From the NCBI RefSeq assembly GCF_019774615.1, contig NZ_CP081496.1, positions 744,001-808,000 on the forward strand: a stretch of 64,000 bases of DNA, written 5' to 3'. Below the pieces are notes generated by a model that saw only the letters and a list, made by a program, of their open reading frames with translations, ran no database searches and was not told the origin of the DNA. Source of the DNA: Streptomyces sp. BHT-5-2 (lineage in GTDB: Bacteria; Actinomycetota; Actinomycetes; Streptomycetales; Streptomycetaceae). The number at the start of each line of letters is the position of its first letter. The stretch's first letter is position 1. The translations under genes were made by a program, and so were the position numbers. Shown here one piece after another: positions 9,476 to 17,234 of the stretch.

Positions 9476-9831
9476 GCCGCCTCCCGGACCCGGCGCACGG
9501 CCTCCGCCAGTTCCTCGGCGGGGGCCGCTTTCACGTCAGCTTCCACACCGGCCGCACCGGCCGCGGTCCCGCCCGCGGCGGCGGACCGGAGCGCCTCGAC
9601 GAGGTCGTGCCCGGCCACCGCGAGCTGGTCGCCGACCGCGAAGATACCGGCGTCCGGGATCTCCCGGGGCGGCTCCCCGGGCCGTTCGATCAGCTGCGCG
9701 CGGGCCGCCAACTCCCGTGCCAGCGCCAGCCCTTCGGCCGCGGCGCCGCGGCGCAGGGCGCTCTGCGGCAGGGCCCTGAGGCGGTCGGCGAGCGCGTCCA
9801 CGGCGGTCTGCAAAGGCGTCACGTCAAGCAC
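9439..9831 (-). CDS. Conserved hypothetical helical protein
   Basis: A 130-residue Ala/Glu/Arg-rich, mostly helical protein with no membrane segment. PGEPPREIPDAGIFAVGDQLAVAGHDL in the middle (residues about 50-78) looks like a folded core. It is convergent with, and overlaps, the preceding gene by 37 bp. Function not recognised. Codon bias supports coding. Confidence 0.65.
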   Translation of the reverse strand: MLDVTPLQTAVDALADRLRALPQSALRRGAAAEGLALARELAARAQLIERPGEPPREIPDAGIFAVGDQLAVAGHDLVEALRSAAAGGTAAGAAGVEADVKAAPAEELAEAVRRVREAAQSEAMTRSARM

Positions 9832-9937
9832 GGCGCGAGCCTAAGGGCAACACACGGGTGGTTGCCAACGGCGAAAGCCTCAGGCACGGTGAGCGGAAGA
9901 ACGGAAGAACCAGCATCGACCGCGTCCGGAGGCGCCG

Positions 9938-10165
9938 ATGTCCTTGTCCTTCTCGGAAGAAACCCACCGGAACCTTCTCTCCCGTATCCCGCACTGCACC
10001 GGCCGGGACATCTCCGACTGGCTCCGCACCGTCGACGAGGGCCCCGCCCTCGTCCGCTTCGACGAAAAGGTCAGCTGGCTGCGCGGCGCGCACAACCTCT
10101 CCTACGGCCACGCCAAGGCGATCGTCCACGAACACGGTCTCCGGCGCGCCGCCCGCAAGTTCTGA
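9938..10165 (+). CDS. DUF4287-type small protein
   Basis: A 75-residue protein: SEETHRNLLSRIPHCTGRDISDWL, then SWLRGAHNLSYGHAKAIVHEH. The pattern (helix, W-L-x-x-x-H-x-L-S-x-x-H-A-x-A-I-V) matches small DUF4287 proteins, whose function is unknown. GGAGG lies six bases before the ATG. It stands alone between two minus-strand genes. Confidence 0.8.
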   Translation: MSLSFSEETHRNLLSRIPHCTGRDISDWLRTVDEGPALVRFDEKVSWLRGAHNLSYGHAKAIVHEHGLRRAARKF

Positions 10166-10254
10166 CCGGACCAGAAGGAGTCCCAACGCACGCGAGGGGC
10201 CCGCGGGCGGTCGCCCACGGGCCCCTCGTCAGCTGTGCGGGGTGTCCTCGCGCG

Positions 10255-11100
10255 TCAGTCGCGCAGGATCGAGATCAGCCGCAGCATCTCCCAGTAGATC
10301 CACACCAGGGTCGTGGTCAGGCCGAAGGCGGCCAGCCAGGACTCCTCGCGCGGCGCGCCGTAGGCGACGCCGTCCTCGACCTGCTTGAAGTCCATGGCGA
10401 GGAAGAGCGCGCCGAGCACCACGCCCACGATGCCGAAGACGATGCCCAGGCCGCCGCTGCGGAAGCCGAGGCCGTCACCGCCGCCGAACACCATGAACAG
10501 CAGGTTCACCAGCGACAGCAGGACGAAGCCCAGCGCCGCGATCATCACGAAGCGGGTGAAGCGTTCGGTGACCCGCACGATGCGGGTCTTGTAGGCGACG
10601 AGCATGGCGACGAACACCGCCATCGTGCCCAGCACCGCCTGCATGGGGGCGCCGTTCATCTTCGGCAGGTCGTTGATGAAGCCGCTGAGCGCGCCGAGGA
10701 AGACGCCCTCCAGCGCCGCGTAGCCCAGGATCAGCGCCGGGACCGGCTTGCGCTTGAAGGACTGGACGAAGCCGAGCACCGTCGCGGCCAGGCCGGCGCC
10801 GAGGGCGAAGGCGAGGTGGCCGGTCAGGAACAGCCAGCCGACGGTGGCGCCGGCGATGACCGTACCGAGCGTCAGGCCCGTGCGCGTGACGACGTCGTCC
10901 ATCGTCATGGGTCGGGTCTGCGGGGTGTACTGGGGTGCGTACTGCGGCGTCTCGGTGGCGTACGGGTTGGCTCCGGCGTACGGGTTGGCTCCGGCGTACG
11001 CGGCTGCGGGGCCCCCGGCCTGCGGCGGCGCATTGAAGTCCGCATAGCCGGCACCGCGGCTGAACCCCCGTCGCGAGAAGACCGGGTTGCTGCTCCTCAT
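10255..11100 (-). CDS. Bax inhibitor-1/YccA-family membrane protein
   Basis: A 281-residue polytopic protein. A Pro/Ala/Tyr-rich cytoplasmic N-terminus contains two exact YAGANP repeats (residues about 37-48). Seven hydrophobic segments follow and end in a charged C-terminus (WEMLRLISILRD) typical of BI-1/YccA proteins, which include pH-sensitive calcium-leak channels and protease modulators. The start at 11100 has GGAGGAGTGAG directly upstream. Monocistronic; role in streptomycetes not known. Confidence 0.87.
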   Translation of the reverse strand: MRSSNPVFSRRGFSRGAGYADFNAPPQAGGPAAAYAGANPYAGANPYATETPQYAPQYTPQTRPMTMDDVVTRTGLTLGTVIAGATVGWLFLTGHLAFALGAGLAATVLGFVQSFKRKPVPALILGYAALEGVFLGALSGFINDLPKMNGAPMQAVLGTMAVFVAMLVAYKTRIVRVTERFTRFVMIAALGFVLLSLVNLLFMVFGGGDGLGFRSGGLGIVFGIVGVVLGALFLAMDFKQVEDGVAYGAPREESWLAAFGLTTTLVWIYWEMLRLISILRD

Positions 11101-11649
11101 CTCACTCCTCCATGGCCGCCCTGCGCGGCCTTGACGCAAGCGTAATGGCTTGGCAAAGACACGTCTCTCGTCCTTGGGCAGGATCTTCCCCCGTCCAGGG
11201 GCGGACACATCCTCTGGAAGGAGGACGTTCGAGGGAGTGCGGAGGTGCCCGCCGGACGGTCCGGGAGTCGGATCGCGCCGTGTTCGTCACACCTGCCGCT
11301 GTGTCATGTGCCACTCCGCGGGCCGATCCGCGGACGGTTCGGGCCGCCAGATAGTCCGGACAAAATCCGGGTAATCGATCTTTTCCCGCCGCCATCGAAC
11401 GGCCATTTCCCCACCCCGTCAACTCCGGGACCCCGGGGTCACCGGCATGATCCGAATCCGATAAATGTCTGATCGAGCCGCACCCGCGCAACCGATTGAC
11501 CGGAGGCGTCGTCATACTGGCTAGCCGGTACCTGCCCTTCAACGGACAGTGCCCCGTCACCAGGTGTAGCGGTCCCGGTGCGGGTGGTCGTAAACCCCCT
11601 GTGCAGATGGGGCTATTCTGGCCGGAAACAGCAGCGAAAGAGGGTTGAG
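11101..11649. other. Long divergent intergenic region
   Basis: 549 bp between the BI-1-like gene and the glycosyltransferase operon. GC falls noticeably near 11350-11470 (GGTAATCGATC, GATCCGAATCCGATAAATG) and again at 11570-11645, consistent with promoters for both directions and a long leader for the polymer operon. No gene is supported. Confidence 0.5.
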
Positions 11650-14505
11650 GTGCCTGTGCCTGACGTCTCAGTAGTCGTCATTGTCTACAACGACGCCGAC
11701 CGGTTGCCGACCGCGGTCCAGTCCGTACTGGATCAGACACTGCGGGACGTCGAGGTGGTGATCGTCGACGACTGCAGCACCGACCGTTCTTTCGAGGTCG
11801 CACAGGCGCTCGCGGCCACCCACCCGGAGCGGGTCAGAGCCTTCCAGCTGCCGGAGAACAGCGGTGCCGGCGGCGAGCCGCGGAACCTCGGCATTCAGCA
11901 CACGCGCGGACAGTACGTCATGTTCCTGGACAGCGACGACGTCCTGGAGCACAACGCCTGCCGCAATTTGCTGGAGGCCGCGGAGGAAACCGAGGCGGAC
12001 ATCGTCTCGGGTCTGTGTGTCCGAATCCACAGGGACACCCGGAACCAGAAGCGGGACGAGTGGTACGCCTGGCTCTATTCCACGACCCGCACCCTCGAAT
12101 CGGTCACGGAATTGCCGGACCTTTTTGTGTGGGACACCCTTTCCACCAACAAGTGCTACCGCCGCGAATTCCTCATCGAGAATGAACTCCGCTTCCCCAA
12201 GGGGATGTTCTACGAGGACCTGATGTTCATCGCCGACGCTTATCTCGCGGCGAACCGCATCACCCTGATTCCCAATCAGGTCTACTTCTGGAACGTCTTC
12301 GAGAAGGCCGCCGTGAAGTCGGTGACGAACCGGCGGCACGAGATGACGAATTACATCCACCGGCTGGAGGTCCACCGGCGGATCGACGCCGCACTGGCCG
12401 AGCGCGGCCTCACCGGGATGAAGCTCGCCAAGGACGTCAAGTTCCTCAAGCACGACCTGGTGCTCCACCTGCGGGACCTGCCGTTCCGCGACGAGGCGTA
12501 CCGCCAGGAGTTCGCCGCCCTCTCCAAGGAGTACCTCGCCGGCCTCGCGCCCGAGGCGTACGAGCGGGTCCAGCCGATCCAGGCCATCTGCGCCTACCTG
12601 CTGCAGAAGGGCGACTGGGACAACCTCATCCCGGCGGTCGACAGCCTCATCAACCGCGCCAAGCTCTCCTCGCCGCTCGCCCAGCACGACGGCCGGATCT
12701 ACTGGTGCGAGGGCCACTTCGACGACGCGTTCGGCCGCGAGGTGCTGGACGTCACTGATCTCGGCTACCACGAGAAGCCGGTCAACCAGCTGTTCCTGCG
12801 CAACCAGCTCACCCGGTTCTCCGAGGAGGGCAGCACCGTCTCGCTGGCCGGCCGGATCACCAACCCGCTCGGCGTGATCCCCGAGGGCGCCACGCTCCGC
12901 GCCGAGCTGGAGTTCAGCGCCCGCCGCCGCAGCCTGCAGTCGTTCACCTTCCCGGTGCAGACGGTGCGCCACGAGGGCGACACCGTGGTGTGGGAGACCG
13001 CCGCCGACCTCACCGCGCGGCTGCGCCCGCTGGGCATCGTCGACACCATCTGGGACGTCCGGCTGCGCCTGGACGTCGACGGGGTGTCCACCACCTCCCG
13101 GCTGACGGTGGCCGACACCGAGCTGGCCGGCGGCCCGCTGCCGATCCGGCCGCGGCTGACCCGGATGGTCGCCGACCACATCGAGCCGCACGTCTCCTCC
13201 AAGGGGCACCTGGCGTTCCGGCTGATCAGCGAGAGCCCTGGCGCCGAGCGCGTGCAGGACCTGATCACCAAGGGCATGCACGGCAAGCCGGGCGCGCTGG
13301 CCAAGTCCGGCTACCGCAAGGCCAAGGCGCTGCGCAAGACGCTCACCTCCGGGGACACCAAGCTGCGGGCGTACCACGAGGTGTTCAGCCGGCTGCCGAT
13401 CAAGAAGCGGACGGTGGTCTTCGAGAGCCACCTCGGCAAGCAGTACAGCGACAGCCCGCGCGCCATCTACGAGGAGATGCGCCGGCAGGGCCTGGAGTTC
13501 GAGGCGATCTGGTCGTACGCCGGGTCCCCGAAGGACTTCCCCAAGGACGCCACCCTGGTCAAGCGCTGGTCGCTGCAGTACCTCAAGGCGCTGGCGCAGG
13601 CGGAGTACTGGGTGGACAACCAGAGCTACCCGCTGAAGCTGACCAAGCGCCCCGAGACCACCTACATCCAGACCTGGCACGGCTCGGCGCTGAAGAACAT
13701 GGGCTTCGACCAGCCCACGCTCAAGGCGCAGACCCGCCAGCAGCAGGCCGAGCAGCAGGCGTCGCTGGACCGCTTCGACCGCTTCCTGTGCCGCACCGAG
13801 CACGACGCGCGGACGCTGGCCAAGGCGTTCCGGCTGAAGGAGAAGACCCTGCTGCGGGTGGGCTACCCGCGCAACGACGCGCTGGTCAAGGCCCGGCTGA
13901 GGGAGACCGAGCTGGGCCACCGGGAGCGCGGTGCACTCGCGGCGGAGCTGGGCATCCCCGCGGACAAGAAGGTGCTGTTGTACGCGCCGACGTTCCGCAA
14001 GGCGGGCGGCCGGCACGGCCGGTTCGCGCTCCCCTTCGACGTGGAGCGCTTCGCCGACGAGTTCGGCGACCGCTACGTCCTGTTGGTCCGCTCGCACTAC
14101 CTCAACCACGTGGTGCTGCCGCCGACCGTGCAGGGCCGGGTGATCGACGTCTCGGCACGGCACGACATCACCCCGATCCTGGAGCTGGCCGACGGCCTGG
14201 TCACGGACTATTCGTCGGTGATGTTCGACTACGCGCTGCTCGACCGGCCGCTGATGTTCTTCACCTACGACTACGACGAATATGTGCACGAGGGCCGCGG
14301 AACGTACTTCGATCTGCTGGAACACGCCCCGGGGCCGGTGGTGCGCACCGAGGAAGATTTCTTCGAGGCCATGCAGTCTTTCGAGTCCCAGCAGCTGGAA
14401 TACGCCAAGGACCGCAAGGAATTCGTCGCCAAGTTCGGGGAATACGACCAGGGCGACGCCGCACAGAGCATCGTCGACCAGTTCTTTGCGCAGTGGAGCC
14501 GTTGA
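11650..14505 (+). CDS. Bifunctional GT2 glycosyltransferase / CDP-glycerol glycerophosphotransferase
   Basis: A 951-residue fusion. Residues 1 to about 230 are a GT-A family 2 transferase (VVIVYNDADRL, VIVDDCSTDRS, metal-binding DSDD near 94-97, YEDLMF). A linker/beta region follows. Residues about 575-951 are a TagF/TagB-type CDP-glycerol glycerophosphotransferase (TWHGSALKNMGFD, GYPRNDAL, YAPTFRK, VTDYSSVMFDYALLDRPLMF). It should act at the inner membrane face, polymerising a glycerol-phosphate or related teichoic-acid-like wall polymer with sugar substitution. GTG at 11650 or 11656 is the likely start (AGAGGG/GAGGTG upstream). It overlaps the next gene by one base. Confidence 0.9.
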   Translation: MPVPDVSVVVIVYNDADRLPTAVQSVLDQTLRDVEVVIVDDCSTDRSFEVAQALAATHPERVRAFQLPENSGAGGEPRNLGIQHTRGQYVMFLDSDDVLEHNACRNLLEAAEETEADIVSGLCVRIHRDTRNQKRDEWYAWLYSTTRTLESVTELPDLFVWDTLSTNKCYRREFLIENELRFPKGMFYEDLMFIADAYLAANRITLIPNQVYFWNVFEKAAVKSVTNRRHEMTNYIHRLEVHRRIDAALAERGLTGMKLAKDVKFLKHDLVLHLRDLPFRDEAYRQEFAALSKEYLAGLAPEAYERVQPIQAICAYLLQKGDWDNLIPAVDSLINRAKLSSPLAQHDGRIYWCEGHFDDAFGREVLDVTDLGYHEKPVNQLFLRNQLTRFSEEGSTVSLAGRITNPLGVIPEGATLRAELEFSARRRSLQSFTFPVQTVRHEGDTVVWETAADLTARLRPLGIVDTIWDVRLRLDVDGVSTTSRLTVADTELAGGPLPIRPRLTRMVADHIEPHVSSKGHLAFRLISESPGAERVQDLITKGMHGKPGALAKSGYRKAKALRKTLTSGDTKLRAYHEVFSRLPIKKRTVVFESHLGKQYSDSPRAIYEEMRRQGLEFEAIWSYAGSPKDFPKDATLVKRWSLQYLKALAQAEYWVDNQSYPLKLTKRPETTYIQTWHGSALKNMGFDQPTLKAQTRQQQAEQQASLDRFDRFLCRTEHDARTLAKAFRLKEKTLLRVGYPRNDALVKARLRETELGHRERGALAAELGIPADKKVLLYAPTFRKAGGRHGRFALPFDVERFADEFGDRYVLLVRSHYLNHVVLPPTVQGRVIDVSARHDITPILELADGLVTDYSSVMFDYALLDRPLMFFTYDYDEYVHEGRGTYFDLLEHAPGPVVRTEEDFFEAMQSFESQQLEYAKDRKEFVAKFGEYDQGDAAQSIVDQFFAQWSR

Positions 14506-15674
14506 TGACCAAGTCGAACGCAGCCGAGCCGCGGGACATCTTCTTCGTCTCCAACAGCGTCAACGAGCTGGGCGGCATCACCAGTTGGTCGCACCAGATG
14601 GCGCGCCTGTTCGCCGAGCGCGGCCACCGGGTGCACGTCGTCGGCATCGTGCCGCCCCCCGAGGGCCGGGTCCACGAGCTCGGCCCGGACCTGCCGTACG
14701 AGACCACCACGCTCTATGACGTGCACCCGCCGAGCGTCCGCCCGGTGCGCGGCCTGAAGGACCGGCTGAACGTCGTCGAGCAGCGCCGCCGGGCGGCCCG
14801 CGAGGCCGGGATGCACGAGCAGGCGGCCAAGATGAGCGCGCTGTTCCGGGCGGCTCGTCCGGGTGGCGTGGTGATCGTCACGCAGGTGTGGGCGATGGAG
14901 TGGGTGGCGCTGGCCGACACCGCCGGGCTGGCGGTCATCGGAATGAGCCACGAGTCGTTCGAGACCTGCCGCAAGTCGTCCCGGTTCGCCCGCGTCAAGC
15001 GGTTTTACCAGGACGTCGACCGGATGCTGCCGCTCACCCGCGAGGACGCGGACAAGTGGATCCGGCAGCGGATGGACAACGTCGGCTTCATGCCGAACCC
15101 GCTGCCGTTCTTCCCCGACGTCCCCTCGGACCGCTCCCGCAAGGTCGTGGCGAGCATTGGCCGACTGCACGAGGAGAAGGGCGTCGACCTGCTCCTGGAG
15201 GCGTGGGCGAGGGTCGCGCCGCAGCACCCGGACTGGACGCTGCGGATCTACGGCTCCGGTGAGGAGGCCGAGGCGCTGCGCAAGCAGGCGGCCGAGCTGG
15301 GGGTGACGAATTCGGTCGAGTGGATGGGCCGGACCAGCGATGTCGCCGGGGCGCTGCGGGAGAGCGCGGTCTTCGCGCTGAGTTCGCGCGGCGAGGGCTT
15401 CCCGCTCGCGCCCATGGAGGCGATGGCCACCGCGGTGCCGTGTGTGGCCTTCGACGTGGCCCCGGGCGTCCGCGAGATCATCACGGACGGCACCGACGGC
15501 TTCCTGGCCCCGCCCGGCAACGTCACCGAATTCGCCCGCCACCTCGGCACGCTGATGTCGGACGAGGAACTGCGGAACCGGATGGGCGAGACGGCCCGGG
15601 AGAACATCCAGCGGTTCTCCACCGACGAGATTGTCGGCCGCTGGGAGGCGCTGTTCGCGCTCGTGGAGCGCTGA
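14505..15674 (+). CDS. GT4-family glycosyltransferase
   Basis: A 389-residue GT-B transferase. The N-terminal domain begins DIFFVSNSVNELGGITSWSHQMARLF. The C-terminal domain contains SIGRLHEEKGVDLLLEAW, then SSRGEGFPLAPMEAMATAVPCVAFDV, the E-x7-E nucleotide-sugar-binding signature of GT4 enzymes. Its ATG overlaps the preceding stop by one base (TGATG), so the genes are translationally coupled. It probably adds sugar to the polymer or lipid-linked intermediate made by the upstream bifunctional enzyme. A strong hairpin follows the stop codon. Confidence 0.9.
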   Translation: MTKSNAAEPRDIFFVSNSVNELGGITSWSHQMARLFAERGHRVHVVGIVPPPEGRVHELGPDLPYETTTLYDVHPPSVRPVRGLKDRLNVVEQRRRAAREAGMHEQAAKMSALFRAARPGGVVIVTQVWAMEWVALADTAGLAVIGMSHESFETCRKSSRFARVKRFYQDVDRMLPLTREDADKWIRQRMDNVGFMPNPLPFFPDVPSDRSRKVVASIGRLHEEKGVDLLLEAWARVAPQHPDWTLRIYGSGEEAEALRKQAAELGVTNSVEWMGRTSDVAGALRESAVFALSSRGEGFPLAPMEAMATAVPCVAFDVAPGVREIITDGTDGFLAPPGNVTEFARHLGTLMSDEELRNRMGETARENIQRFSTDEIVGRWEALFALVER

Positions 15675-15692
15675 GCCGGCACCGCGCAATAC

Positions 15693-15733
15693 CGAGGAGG
15701 GGGCCGCCGGGTTTTCCCGGCGGCCCCTCCTCG
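15693..15733. terminator. Hairpin terminator after the glycosyltransferase operon
   Basis: A long GC-rich stem (GAGGAGGGGGCCGCCGGG pairing with CCCGGCGGCCCCTCCTC, one bulge) around a TTTT loop, 18 bases past the stop codon. It separates the operon from the convergent bldA. Confidence 0.85.
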
Positions 15734-15811
15734 TCGGGCTCGACAAGCGCCTCGACAAGCATGTTGAATATTCAGGTATTTACGGGTCTTTGTCCCGCTG
15801 CCCGCGGGAAG

Positions 15812-15893
15812 TGCCCGGAGCCGGACTTGAACCGGCACGGCCCGTAGGCCAGCGAGGTTTAAGCTCGCCGTGTCTGCATTCCACCATCCGGGC
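15812..15893 (-). tRNA. bldA: tRNA-Leu (anticodon TAA), the bldA developmental tRNA
   Basis: Read on the minus strand, a complete 82-nt class II tRNA folds. The acceptor GCCCGGA pairs with TCCGGGC, with discriminator A. The D-arm is GTG/CAC. The anticodon stem GCGAG/CTCGC encloses CTTAAAC, giving anticodon TAA. A long variable arm GGCC-TACG-GGCC and T-arm GCCGG/CCGGC with TTCAAGT follow. CCA is not encoded. It reads UUA leucine codons. In Streptomyces the only such tRNA is BldA, which gates translation of TTA-containing developmental and antibiotic genes. The sequence also agrees with my memory of S. coelicolor bldA. It is convergent with the glycosyltransferase operon. Confidence 0.96.
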
Positions 15894-16376
15894 TTGGGGT
15901 CCCCCATGCCGCCTCCTAGAAGGCAGCACGAGCGTAGCCCGCAGGGCACGTAGCAGATCGGCCGCTCATCCCGAGGTTGTCTTATTTTATTGGCAACTGA
16001 GGGTGCATCAGTGGTCGCCAGGGCCCCCGGCACATGCCTGGAGCCCATGTTCGCCGGTGGTCGCGCGGACGGAATTCGACCCCGAATTGACGAAAACTCG
16101 ACGCCCCCGCGACCGCCCCGCCGCGCCCTTCCCGGCGCCTCCGCCGGCGCCCACCGGGCACTTCCGGCGGCCGCACCGGTCTCAGGGACGGCGTCATACC
16201 CAGGGATGAGGGAGGGGGGAGAGCTAATCCCTGGGGGTGGTCCGAGGACGGTCACACGGGTTGACGTCCGGAACGGTGCGCTGGCCGACGATGGAAACCG
16301 ATGTTCCACCGCCCGCCGCGGCCGCCGAGCCGGCGGCGAAGGCGGCCCGTTCCTCGTCCGACAGGAGACCCTTCCC
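15894..16376. other. Region upstream of bldA and the ABC transporter
   Basis: The bldA promoter must lie here, reading leftward. An AT-rich patch at 15978-15995 (TCTTATTTTATTGGCAA) and sequence around 15925-15950 are candidates. The right part is the leader of the rightward ABC operon. No protein gene is supported. Confidence 0.5.
16261..16293 (+). promoter_or_regulatory. Candidate promoter of the ABC transporter operon
   Basis: TTGACG at 16261-16266 is a good -35 match. A poor -10-like GACGAT starts about 20 bases later, at 16287. It lies ~85 bases before the ATPase start. Tentative. Confidence 0.3.
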
Positions 16377-17159
16377 GTGACCACCACCCACTCCGGCGTC
16401 ACCGTCGCCGGCCGCAGCACCGCGGTGGCCGCCCGGGCCACGGACCTCACCAAGGTCTACGGGACCGGCGAGACCCAGGTGGTCGCCCTGGACGCGGTCT
16501 CCGTCGACTTCCACCAGGCCCACTTCACCGCGATCATGGGCCCCTCCGGGTCCGGCAAGTCCACCCTCATGCACTGCATGGCCGGCCTGGACGCCATCTC
16601 CGGCGGGTCCGCGCGGATCGGCGACGTCGAGCTGACCGGGCTGAAGGAGAAGAAGCTCACCCAGCTCCGGCGCGACAAGATCGGCTTCGTCTTCCAGGCG
16701 TTCAACCTCCTCCCGACGCTCACAGCGCTGGAGAACATCACCCTGCCCATGGACATCGCCGGCCGGAAACCGGACCGCGGCTGGCTGGAGCAGGTGGTGG
16801 AGACCGTCGGCCTGTCCGGCCGGCTCAAGCACCGCCCGAGCCAGCTCTCCGGCGGTCAGCAGCAGCGCGTCGCGGTGGCCCGCGCCCTGGCCTCCCGCCC
16901 CGAGATCATCTTCGCCGACGAGCCCACCGGCAACCTCGACTCCCGCTCCGGCGCCGAGGTCCTGGGCTTCCTGCGCAACTCCGTGCGCGAGCTGGGCCAG
17001 ACGGTGGTGATGGTGACCCACGACCCGGTCGCGGCGTCGTACGCGGACCGCGTCATATTCCTCGCCGACGGCCGGGTCGTCGACGACATGCCCGACCCCA
17101 CCGCCGACATGGTGCTGGAGCGCATGAAGGGCTTCGACGCCAAGGGCCGCATCAGCTGA
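16377..17159 (+). CDS. ABC transporter ATP-binding protein (MacB/LolD type)
   Basis: A 260-residue ATPase with Walker A GPSGSGKST, Q-loop FVFQAFNLLPTLTALENI, signature LSGGQQQRVAVARAL, Walker B IIFADEPTGNLDS and H-loop VMVTHD. The QAFNLLP and GNLDS variants are characteristic of the MacB/LolD/FtsE group, which pairs with FtsX-like permeases. GTG at 16377 is the likely start (AGGAGA nine bases upstream). It forms an operon with the permease 75 bp downstream. Probably drives export or extraction of an envelope molecule or drug; substrate unknown. Confidence 0.9.
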   Translation: MTTTHSGVTVAGRSTAVAARATDLTKVYGTGETQVVALDAVSVDFHQAHFTAIMGPSGSGKSTLMHCMAGLDAISGGSARIGDVELTGLKEKKLTQLRRDKIGFVFQAFNLLPTLTALENITLPMDIAGRKPDRGWLEQVVETVGLSGRLKHRPSQLSGGQQQRVAVARALASRPEIIFADEPTGNLDSRSGAEVLGFLRNSVRELGQTVVMVTHDPVAASYADRVIFLADGRVVDDMPDPTADMVLERMKGFDAKGRIS

Positions 17160-17234
17160 CCATCAGCAGCCACCTCCCCTTCCGGACACCCGGACACCCC
17201 GGCCCCGGACCACTCCTCCAGGACTGACCCACCC

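Noticed and set aside
11668..14325. 885-codon open frame antisense to the GT2/CDP-glycerol gene
   Set aside because: The composition (Val/Gln/His/Arg-rich) and lack of any motif mark it as a codon-bias artefact.
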